From positions 1-5,776 of the forward strand of contig JAUZQA010000284.1 of the NCBI GenBank assembly GCA_030705665.1: 5,776 nucleotides of DNA, read 5' to 3'. Below the pieces are notes generated by a model that saw only the letters and a program-made list of their open reading frames with translations, made no database searches and was not told where the DNA came from. The translations under genes were made by a program, and so were the position numbers. Below are positions 1 through 4,377 of this stretch, piece after piece; position 1 is the first letter of the stretch; each line of letters opens with the position of its first letter. Origin of the DNA: Bacillota bacterium. GTDB lineage: Bacteria; Bacillota; Bacilli; Bacillales_B; DSM-18226.

Positions 1-6
1 AACTGA

Positions 7-414
7 TTAACGAATAATACGATCAACCACTTCTTTGATCGTATAGTCCTTTAAATATTCACCTAAATGTTCTTCAGCATCCAAGAAAATGTTAAATAAG
101 ACTTTATGCATATTTGCGCCTACAATGCACTTTTTATTTGATTCTGGGCATTTAGGCTGCAGCGCACCTTCAGAGGTAATCCTATAGATATCCCAAAGAT
201 TTACTTCGCTTAGATCTTTTGCGAAAATAAAACCGCCGCCAGTTCCCTCTTTTGATTTTATAATTCCATGTTTTTTTAATAAACTTAACACTTTTCGAAT
301 GCGTACCGGGTGGACACTAGCACTATCTGAGATAGCATCGCTAGTTGACATTCGATCTGGTTGCAGCGCAAGAAAAGTTAAACTATGAATGGCAAGAGTA
401 AAATCACTATTCAT
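7..414 (-). CDS. saiR: Rrf2-family transcriptional repressor, probable SaiR
   Basis: A 135-residue cytoplasmic DNA-binding protein of the Rrf2 family, of usual length for the family. The winged helix-turn-helix spans about residues 23-66. The recognition helix lies around 34-48 (VHPVRIRKVLSLLKKHGII) and is followed by the glycine-rich wing (KEGTGGGFIFAKD). The C-terminal half holds the dimerisation helix and only two cysteines, C89 and C96, not the three-cysteine cluster of Fe-S members such as IscR or NsrR, so thiol sensing is more likely than an Fe-S cluster. The ATG is preceded by AGGAGG at 8 bases. It is the last gene after spx and a 44-codon gene on the same strand. In B. anthracis the Rrf2 protein SaiR lies in the spxA2 operon and represses spxA2, which fits this layout exactly. 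It has its own promoter, with a dyad that also occurs at spx, so autoregulation is inferred. YwnA-like is the alternative name. Family is near certain; the SaiR identity rests on synteny plus the shared operator. Confidence 0.9.
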   Translation of the reverse strand: MNSDFTLAIHSLTFLALQPDRMSTSDAISDSASVHPVRIRKVLSLLKKHGIIKSKEGTGGGFIFAKDLSEVNLWDIYRITSEGALQPKCPESNKKCIVGANMHKVLFNIFLDAEEHLGEYLKDYTIKEVVDRIIR

Positions 415-455
415 GGCTTGCCTCCTAAAAACAACTAACTTTGTAGTCTAAAGTA

Positions 456-476
456 CTGTAATAGTAAAGGTTACAG
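456..476. promoter_or_regulatory. Dyad operator over the saiR -10 box
   Basis: A perfect inverted repeat, CTGTAA (456-461), nine bases, TTACAG (471-476). It overlaps the -10 box of the rrf2/saiR promoter and ends 7 bases short of the -35 box. A protein bound here would block RNA polymerase, so it reads as a repressor site. The same half-sites with the same spacing and the same position relative to -10 and -35 occur at the spx promoter (1321-1341). The likely ligand is the Rrf2 protein encoded just downstream; that is inference. Confidence 0.75.
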
Positions 477-489
477 AATGACTTGTCAA
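461..489 (-). promoter_or_regulatory. Sigma-A promoter of the rrf2/saiR gene
   Basis: On the minus strand the -35 box is TTGACA (484-489), a perfect match. After exactly 17 bases comes the -10 box TACTAT (461-466), 5 of 6. Transcription should begin near 454, giving a leader of about 40 bases before the ATG at 414. This lets the repressor be made independently of the upstream spx promoter. Confidence 0.8.
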
Positions 490-515
490 TTATTTAGACG
501 TTTGTGTGTAAACAT

Positions 516-650
516 TTAAATATTCCACTGTTTTTTGACTTGTTCCTCTGCGATTCTTTTTATTTTTTCCCATGGCATTTCCTTGTTTACAATGACATTA
601 GTTTGATAATTTTTTTCTTTATAGTTCACTTTAACAGTTACTTCAATCAT
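516..650 (-). CDS. Small BA3454-like stress-response protein (44 aa)
   Basis: A 44-residue gene that begins MIEVTVKVNYKEKNYQTNV and ends EEQVKKQWNI. The ATG (648-650) has an excellent ribosome site, GGAAGGAG, about 8 bases upstream, and a TAA stop at 516-518. The N-terminal half alternates hydrophobic and polar residues as in a beta hairpin. The C-terminal half (PWEKIKRIAEEQVKKQW) looks like one amphipathic helix. There is no signal peptide, membrane segment or cysteine. From memory it resembles the short Bacillus proteins catalogued as the BA3454 family of stress-response proteins, whose biochemical function is unknown. It lies 131 bases after spx and about 100 bases before saiR on the same strand, with no convincing promoter of its own, so it is probably the middle gene of the spx operon. 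A plus-strand frame over the same bases has no ribosome site and an AT-driven composition. Coding is likely; the family name is moderately sure. Confidence 0.82.
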   Translation of the reverse strand: MIEVTVKVNYKEKNYQTNVIVNKEMPWEKIKRIAEEQVKKQWNI

Positions 651-781
651 CTTTATATCTCCTTCCAATTAAAACTAAAACTCTTCCTTCAATTGTTCTT
701 ATTATTTAACAAAAACCTCAAAAAATGCTTCGAACAGGTCAAGGGATTAGCTATAACCGTAAGGCATAGTAAATGCTATTA

Positions 782-1177
782 TTAATTGGCAACTTTCCGC
801 AATTCGGCATTTATAAATGTACGAATCTTACGGGGCAAAAAGCTTCGAATTTCTTCCTCGTTATAACCAACCTGTAATCTTTTTTCGTCTTGTATAATTG
901 GCCTATGCAACATTTGAGGGTACTTAATGATTAAATGATAAAATTCATTAAGTGGAAGAGATTCAATATTAATATTTAATTCCTGAAAAGTTTTTGATCT
1001 GGTAGAAACAATTTCGTTTGTCCCATCTTCAGTCAAGCGAAGAATAGCTTTAATCTCATCGACTGTTAGTGGATTAGCTAAAATATTTCTTTCCACATAG
1101 TTAATCTGGTTTTCTTCAAGCCAGGCCTTTGCCTTTCTGCACGATGTACAGCTTGGTGTTGTATATAGATTGACCAT
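782..1177 (-). CDS. spxA2: Spx-type redox regulator (SpxA2-like paralogue)
   Basis: Spx is an ArsC-fold protein that binds the alpha C-terminal domain of RNA polymerase. It activates thiol-homeostasis genes and represses others during disulfide stress. This one has the canonical 131 residues. It keeps the redox switch C10-T-S-C13 in [20 protein letters not shown], the polymerase-contacting G52 (TEDGTNEI), and R92 in the HRPII motif, followed by [21 protein letters not shown]. From memory it lines up with B. subtilis Spx without gaps. The final 13 residues differ, and the tail is VAN where B. subtilis has LAN, the end recognised by ClpXP. The ATG has AAGGGTG about 7 bases upstream. It is first in a run with the small stress gene and the Rrf2 gene, which points to the SaiR-controlled paralogue SpxA2 rather than the housekeeping SpxA1. 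A dyad at its promoter and another in its leader indicate repression. The Spx assignment is firm; the paralogue number is inferred from context. Confidence 0.93.
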   Translation of the reverse strand: MVNLYTTPSCTSCRKAKAWLEENQINYVERNILANPLTVDEIKAILRLTEDGTNEIVSTRSKTFQELNINIESLPLNEFYHLIIKYPQMLHRPIIQDEKRLQVGYNEEEIRSFLPRKIRTFINAELRKVAN

Positions 1178-1221
1178 ACCTATGCACCCTTCCGCATTTT
1201 TTTGTTGATAATCACATCTAA

Positions 1222-1242
1222 ATGTAATAAATTTAATTACAG
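1222..1242. promoter_or_regulatory. Second operator-like dyad in the spx leader
   Basis: ATGTAA (1222-1227), nine bases, TTACAG (1237-1242). This matches 11 of the 12 half-site positions of the dyads at 456-476 and 1321-1341. It lies about 45-65 bases upstream of the spx ATG and about 80 bases into the predicted transcript. It could be a roadblock site, or could pair with the promoter-proximal dyad through looping. The surrounding DNA is very AT-rich, so chance occurrence is more possible here than at the other two sites. Confidence 0.5.
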
Positions 1243-1320
1243 TTTTGAAATAAAAAATTTAAAATTACCATATCATTGTCATCCTTGGGTCTCAAGTTCA
1301 AATAATTTACAAACATTATA

Positions 1321-1341
1321 CTGTAATTTTAATATTTACAG
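1321..1341. promoter_or_regulatory. Dyad operator over the spx -10 box
   Basis: A perfect inverted repeat, CTGTAA (1321-1326), nine bases, TTACAG (1336-1341). It covers the spx -10 box and stops 7 bases before the -35 box, exactly as at the saiR promoter. Published work on B. anthracis reports dyad elements in the spxA2 control region that SaiR needs for repression. This is the obvious candidate for the equivalent here. Confidence 0.78.
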
Positions 1342-1354
1342 TTCAATCTGTCAA
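1326..1354 (-). promoter_or_regulatory. Sigma-A promoter of the spx operon
   Basis: On the minus strand a perfect -35 TTGACA (1349-1354), 17 bases, then -10 TAAAAT (1326-1331, 5 of 6). Transcription should begin near 1319, leaving a leader of about 140 bases. A TATAAT also lies just downstream (1315-1320) but has no usable -35 at normal spacing. A further small dyad, CAGTT-N9-AACTG (1339-1357), spans the -35 box. Confidence 0.8.
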
Positions 1355-1388
1355 CTGAAAAGTTTTGCTTTAGTTAAAGTAGGGAAAA

Positions 1389-1439
1389 CAATAAAGAAGG
1401 GAAAAACATCTGTTCAATTTGTTCAAACCTTCTTTATTG
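1389..1439 (-). terminator. Long-looped inverted repeat, probable terminator of the HTH gene
   Basis: Perfect 12-base arms, CAATAAAGAAGG (1389-1400) and CCTTCTTTATTG (1428-1439), around a 27-base loop. Read on the minus strand it begins 12 bases after the stop of the 1452-1988 gene and is followed by TTTT, so it probably ends that transcript before the spx promoter. It is a weak terminator by composition: the stem is AT-rich, the loop is long and the T-run is short. The loop carries a direct repeat TGTTCAA (1411-1417 and 1420-1426). Confidence 0.5.
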
Positions 1440-1451
1440 AAAGTATTTGAT

Positions 1452-1988
1452 TTACAAATTAAAAAGCCTACTAAAAAAGCCTTTTTTCTTTTCTTTCTCT
1501 TGGGCAGCTGCTAATTCTAAATCAGCTTTTTTTACTTCCTGTGATTTTCTCAATAATTCTATATACTTGAGATCGCGTTGTTGTTCAATGCGATCATCAA
1601 TATATTTTTGTTGTTCGGTTATAAGTTGTTTTAATGAATTAATTTCATCTACTAAAAGTTGGTAGCGTTCATCTTCGATTTGCGGTAAATCCGGTTTTTT
1701 TACCTCATTTTGCATTGGTGTAACTACTTCCGAGTTATCTGGATTTGAATGTATTTTTTGGGGATTTAATAATGTTAAAGCAATTTGTTCCACATTCATT
1801 CCTGTTTCACTAGACTGTTTTTTCATTTCTTGAAATAAAGGGATGTCATTGTCATTATAAATTCGAAAACCCCGGTCATTCCTCGTAATGGCATATCCTG
1901 CCTTTTCTAATGCTTGAGCATATTTTCGCACTTTCTGTCCTGATATTCCTACTATTTCTGCAATGTCCTTTGTGGGGTATTCCTTCAA
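1452..1988 (-). CDS. MerR/RacA-like HTH protein with coiled coil and DUF3967-like tail
   Basis: A 178-residue protein. Residues 1-50 form a MerR-type helix-turn-helix (PTKDIAEIVGISGQKVRKYA, then ALEKAGYAITRNDRGFRIY). Residues 50-75 are a short helical extension. About 76-102 is a polar, proline-containing linker. About 103-168 is a predicted coiled coil. The segment KYIDDRIEQQRDLKYIELLR and the lysine-rich end recall the DUF3967 domain of Bacillus HTH proteins (from memory). The last eleven residues, KKGFFSRLFNL, are basic and aromatic and could form a membrane-associating amphipathic helix. The start is TTG (1986-1988), chosen because AGGAGG lies 7 bases upstream and the HTH would be damaged by a later start. 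The architecture resembles RacA, the chromosome anchor, more than a metal-sensing MerR activator. It has no metal-binding cysteines. Target and function are unknown; a plasmid or phage origin of the family is possible. Transcription stops probably at the inverted repeat that follows. Confidence 0.85.
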   Translation of the reverse strand: MKEYPTKDIAEIVGISGQKVRKYAQALEKAGYAITRNDRGFRIYNDNDIPLFQEMKKQSSETGMNVEQIALTLLNPQKIHSNPDNSEVVTPMQNEVKKPDLPQIEDERYQLLVDEINSLKQLITEQQKYIDDRIEQQRDLKYIELLRKSQEVKKADLELAAAQEKEKKKGFFSRLFNL

Positions 1989-2027
1989 TTCACTCCCTCC
2001 TTTACAGTACAGTTATATATCGTACAT

Positions 2028-2057
2028 ATTAAACAGAAACGCAGAGAAATCCTTCAA
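2028..2057 (-). promoter_or_regulatory. Possible promoter of the MerR/RacA-like gene
   Basis: On the minus strand -35 TTGAAG (2052-2057, 4 of 6), 18 bases, -10 TTTAAT (2028-2033, 5 of 6), giving a leader of about 30 bases. Between it and the TTG start, TGTAC occurs twice (2006-2010 and 2022-2026, minus-strand reading) around an AT-rich core. That could be a site for the protein itself, but this is speculative. Confidence 0.35.
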
Positions 2058-2140
2058 ACTTACAACTATTTATCTGAAAATTTAAAAAATAGTGATTTTT
2101 ACTCATGAGATTATAAATATATTCTCTTTCCACTTTTCAT

Positions 2141-2165
2141 AAAAAAAAGGACCAAAAGGCCCTTT
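2141..2165 (-). terminator. Terminator of the OsmC-family gene
   Basis: Read on the minus strand: AAAGGGCC (2158-2165), loop TTTT, GGTCCTTT (2146-2153), running into an unbroken T-run (2141-2148). The stem has 8 pairs including one G-U. It lies about 25 bases after the stop codon at 2190, a textbook intrinsic terminator. It separates this gene from the HTH gene downstream. Confidence 0.88.
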
Positions 2166-2189
2166 CATAAGTTTTTTTAAATATAAAAT

Positions 2190-2633
2190 CTACAGACTAA
2201 TTACTTTAGGTTCAACCGAAACCTCTACATTCCCTCTTAAAGTCTTTGAAATAAAACAAGCTTTTTCGGCTCGAATCGCTAGTTCTTCCAATTTTTCTGA
2301 AGAAACGTCCGAACCGGCTTTCATGTACATGACCGGTTTATGAATGATTTGTTTAAATTGCAGCTTTCCCTCTATGCGGTCAACCTGGGCTTCGGATACT
2401 ACTTCAAAATGATCCAATTCGATTTTTCGATTGCTGAGCATAGCCGCTAATGTAATCATGTAACAATTATTAGCTGCAGATGTCAGCAATTCCTCAGGAT
2501 TTGATCCACTCCCGGGACCATCCAGTTCTTTGGGGGCAGAAACATCGATACTCATGCCATTCGTCTGAATACTCCCTGCTCCATTTCGATCCCCTTTCCA
2601 TTTTCCATTTACTGAAAAGTGAAAGCTTTCCAT
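2190..2633 (-). CDS. OsmC/Ohr-family peroxiredoxin-like protein
   Basis: A 147-residue cytoplasmic thiol peroxidase-like protein. OsmC/Ohr enzymes reduce organic hydroperoxides with a pair of cysteines, working as intertwined dimers. Both are present: C57 in the conserved NPEELLTSAANNCYM stretch and C126 in RAEKACFISKTL. Acidic E47/E48 precede the first cysteine as in the family, and R16 in the N-terminal strand is a candidate for the active-site arginine. Length is normal for the family. The motif style SGSNPEELL...NNCY is closer to the YmaD/SACOL1771 type than to classical Ohr; that is recalled, not searched. The ATG has GGAGGGG about 7 bases upstream. It is transcribed alone: promoter and dyad upstream, strong terminator downstream. 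A role in peroxide defence fits the neighbouring spx locus, but nothing in the sequence proves co-regulation. Confidence 0.9.
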   Translation of the reverse strand: MESFHFSVNGKWKGDRNGAGSIQTNGMSIDVSAPKELDGPGSGSNPEELLTSAANNCYMITLAAMLSNRKIELDHFEVVSEAQVDRIEGKLQFKQIIHKPVMYMKAGSDVSSEKLEELAIRAEKACFISKTLRGNVEVSVEPKVISL

Positions 2634-2665
2634 TTAAACCCCTCCATTATGTAGGTAATGTACTC

Positions 2666-2694
2666 ATTATAGCTTAAAGAGTTATAAGATAACT
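2666..2694 (-). promoter_or_regulatory. Promoter with overlapping dyads of the OsmC-family gene
   Basis: On the minus strand there is a perfect -10 TATAAT (2666-2671). The region where a -35 should lie has no good hexamer; instead it holds a perfect dyad AGTTA-N5-TAACT (2680-2694). A second, overlapping dyad TATAAG-N8-CTTATA spans 2683-2702. A repressor or activator of the MarR/OhrR or another class could bind here. The half-sites do not match the CTGTAA dyads of the spx locus. Confidence 0.45.
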
Positions 2695-2754
2695 AACTTA
2701 TACATTTTATTTATAGGTATAAAATCAAAAAGCTTTTCCACCACCCCATAATAG

Positions 2755-2783
2755 TTCAAAATACTCGTTAATAAAGGTAAAAT
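2755..2783 (+). promoter_or_regulatory. Probable promoter of the 84-codon gene
   Basis: -35 TTCAAA (2755-2760, 4 of 6), 17 bases, -10 TAAAAT (2778-2783, 5 of 6). The start point would be near 2790, leaving a leader of about 55 bases that contains the small hairpin at 2813-2832. Confidence 0.45.
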
Positions 2784-2812
2784 AAAATATGAAGGATTAC
2801 ACCATAGACTAG

Positions 2813-2832
2813 CTTCTTCTCTAGAAAAGAAG
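2813..2832 (+). promoter_or_regulatory. Leader hairpin abutting the ribosome site
   Basis: CTTCTT (2813-2818), an 8-base loop, AAGAAG (2827-2832). The right arm runs into the ribosome site AAGGGAG (2830-2836) of the gene starting at 2846. When folded, the hairpin would partly cover the site. The stem is short and AT-rich, so any effect on translation is speculative. Confidence 0.3.
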
Positions 2833-2845
2833 GGAGTGGTTTGCC

Positions 2846-3100
2846 ATGGGGAAAACGGTTTTTCTCAAAATGAGTGAAGCCAAATGGATTGAACGCGTGG
2901 AGTTTCATCCCATTTATGAAAGTAATGGGAAGTTTTTTGTGGGATTGGGCTATCTTCTTCGTTTAGCTGGTGAGGATGCAGAATACTGTGAAGAATATGA
3001 TTCCCTTTTAGAAGCAGAGACAGCCTGCGCCAAAATCCATGATTGGGGAGCAGAGTCTGATCCGTTAAAAGAAACGATGTTGACGGATTTACCTGTTTAA
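2846..3100 (+). CDS. Small hypothetical protein (84 aa)
   Basis: I do not recognise this protein. It is 84 residues, soluble, and acidic in its second half. The first half (about 14-42) looks like beta strands around FHPIYESNGKFFVGLGYLLRLAG. The second half (about 43-66) looks like a helix, CEEYDSLLEAETACAKIHDW. Two cysteines, C48 and C60, lie in that helix; they are too far apart for a CxxC motif and their role is unknown. There is no signal peptide or membrane segment. The ATG has AAGGGAG about 9 bases upstream, its own probable promoter, and a perfect terminator about 90 bases after the stop, so it is a single-gene unit. It is divergent from the OsmC-family gene and convergent with the nitronate monooxygenase gene. 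Codon use and the ribosome site make it a convincing real gene. Confidence 0.8.
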   Translation: MGKTVFLKMSEAKWIERVEFHPIYESNGKFFVGLGYLLRLAGEDAEYCEEYDSLLEAETACAKIHDWGAESDPLKETMLTDLPV

Positions 3101-3190
3101 AGGTGATTTGCCATCCCTAACTGCTTTTGGAATGTCCTTTGTTACTTCATCGTTGCAGCGTAGTTAATATCTTTTCATATTTATCATAGA

Positions 3191-3220
3191 AGGGACGAAA
3201 ATCTTTTCGTCCCTATTTTT
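3191..3220 (+). terminator. Terminator between convergent genes
   Basis: Perfect 11-base arms, AGGGACGAAAA (3191-3201) and TTTTCGTCCCT (3204-3214), followed by ATTTTT. It ends the 84-codon gene (stop at 3100). It also lies about 35 bases after the stop of the converging gene at 3251. On that strand the tail after the stem is not T-rich, so it is a weaker stop in that direction. Confidence 0.88.
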
Positions 3221-3250
3221 GTGTTACCTTCGGTTTAGGACAATATTTTA

Positions 3251-4228
3251 CTATTTACAGGTCCGCTCTCCGATAATATTTTCCATACGGCTCAATCCTT
3301 TTTCTGCCGTAAGAATCATCTCATCAAATAACCCCTGAACTGTAGGAATATTGTTAATTAAACCGATGACCTGCCCTCCCCATCCGAAACCTTCTGTTTC
3401 ATTTCCATCATAGATATACTTACAATTTGCTTTTCCGCTAATGAAATCCTGCAGGTCTTCATAGGTTGCTCCACCCTTTTCACGTTCAACAATATCCAGA
3501 GTATATCCACTTTTCAGGGCTCTTGCTGGTGCACCTATTGTTTTTTTAATAATAACGGTATCCGTCTCTTTTGCCTGGAGGATGGCTTGCTTATATTTTT
3601 CATTTGCGTGAATGCACTCTTGTGTAGCAATAAAGCGAGTACCCATTTCAATACCCTCTGCTCCCAGAGCTAGTGCCGCTAATAAACCTCGGCCATCTCC
3701 AATCCCTCCACTTGCCAAAACCGGGATCGATACAGAATCGACAACTCGAGGAGTAAGAACGATCGTGCCAATATCATCGCGTCCTAAATGTCCTCCTCCT
3801 TCCTGTCCAACCACCATAACAGCGTCTGCACCCAATTGCTCTGCTTTCTGTGCTTGTCTAACACCGGCTACGAGGACAAGTGTACGAATATTTTCTCCTT
3901 TTATGCGTTCAAAAACAGGCTGTGGGTTTGCACCAGTAATAGAGATTGCTGGTACCTTTTCCTCAATAATAACTTCTAACAAATCCATATATTGCCCATC
4001 ATGCCTTGCAATCGCAAAGTTTACGGCAAACGGCTTATTCGTAAGTGTCCGTACTTTCCGAATTTCATCACGCAGTTTTTCTGGTGTCCGCAAAGTTGCA
4101 GCCGTAATTTGCCCAAGTCCTCCGGCATTCGAAACGGCTGCAGCTAATTCCGCATAAGCAAGATATGCTAACCCTCCTTGCACAATTGGATATTCAATAC
4201 CAAAGATTTCAGTTATTCGTGTTTTCAC
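3251..4228 (-). CDS. Nitronate monooxygenase-family FMN enzyme
   Basis: A TIM-barrel flavoenzyme of the nitronate monooxygenase / 2-nitropropane dioxygenase family, which oxidises toxic alkyl nitronates with FMN and oxygen. FabK-type enoyl-ACP reductases share the fold. Numbering from the chosen start (325 residues, normal length): FGIEYPIVQGG near 9-19; AVSNAGGLGQI near 31-41; NFAI near 70; GQEGGGHLGR with the probable catalytic H147; the phosphate-binding LASGGIGDGRG near 171-181; EMGTRF near 194-199. The C-terminal third contains GFGWGGQVIGLI. The frame opens with GTG at 4238-4240, but GGGGA directly abuts that codon. The second GTG (4226-4228) has GGGGAGTGGAAG at workable spacing and gives MKTRITEIFGIEYP, the usual family N-terminus, so I use it. 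It is a single gene with its own promoter. Substrate cannot be set from sequence; YrpB-like is the likely orthologue type. Family very sure. Confidence 0.92.
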   Translation of the reverse strand: MKTRITEIFGIEYPIVQGGLAYLAYAELAAAVSNAGGLGQITAATLRTPEKLRDEIRKVRTLTNKPFAVNFAIARHDGQYMDLLEVIIEEKVPAISITGANPQPVFERIKGENIRTLVLVAGVRQAQKAEQLGADAVMVVGQEGGGHLGRDDIGTIVLTPRVVDSVSIPVLASGGIGDGRGLLAALALGAEGIEMGTRFIATQECIHANEKYKQAILQAKETDTVIIKKTIGAPARALKSGYTLDIVEREKGGATYEDLQDFISGKANCKYIYDGNETEGFGWGGQVIGLINNIPTVQGLFDEMILTAEKGLSRMENIIGERTCK

Positions 4229-4257
4229 GTTTTCTTCCACTCCCCTACAGGTTTTCG

Positions 4258-4274
4258 ATGTTATGTGTTAACAT
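4258..4274. promoter_or_regulatory. Dyad in the nitronate monooxygenase leader
   Basis: ATGTTA (4258-4263), five bases, TAACAT (4269-4274), a perfect inverted repeat in the leader about 30-45 bases before the chosen start. TCGA flanks it on both sides (4255-4258 and 4277-4280). It could be a repressor site or a weak leader hairpin; evidence is symmetry only. Confidence 0.3.
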
Positions 4275-4323
4275 ATTCGATTTAAAAGTGGGAAATCCCT
4301 CTAACATTTCTAGTAATAGGAAA

Positions 4324-4352
4324 TTCATAAGTCACAAACTATTTCCTGTCAA
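4324..4352 (-). promoter_or_regulatory. Sigma-A promoter of the nitronate monooxygenase gene
   Basis: On the minus strand a perfect -35 TTGACA (4347-4352), 17 bases, -10 TATGAA (4324-4329, 4 of 6). Transcription would start near 4317, giving a leader of about 90 bases that contains the dyad at 4258-4274. Confidence 0.6.
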
Positions 4353-4377
4353 AAAAACCTTTTATCTATTATTTGTT

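Noticed and set aside
738..775. Internal promoter or terminator between spx and the 44-codon gene
   Set aside because: TTGACC on the minus strand has no -10 at normal spacing, and the only hairpin (GCAT-AGTAA-ATGC) is too short and has no T-run, so read-through is the simpler view.
504..785. 93-codon plus-strand open frame
   Set aside because: It lies antisense to the convincing 44-codon gene at 516-650 and runs into the spx end. It has no ribosome site, and its composition (strings of F, L, Y) is what AT-rich antisense gives.
1205..1233. Plus-strand promoter TTGATA-N17-TAAATT overlapping the leader dyad
   Set aside because: No plus-strand gene follows it, and weak sigma-A-like boxes are expected by chance in such AT-rich sequence.
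1202..1450. 82-codon plus-strand open frame over the spx control region
   Set aside because: It has no ribosome site. The stretch holds the spx promoter, two dyads and the long-looped inverted repeat, which account for it.
3612..4157. 181-codon plus-strand open frame
   Set aside because: It is an antisense shadow of the well-supported nitronate monooxygenase gene, with serine/proline-rich content and no ribosome site.
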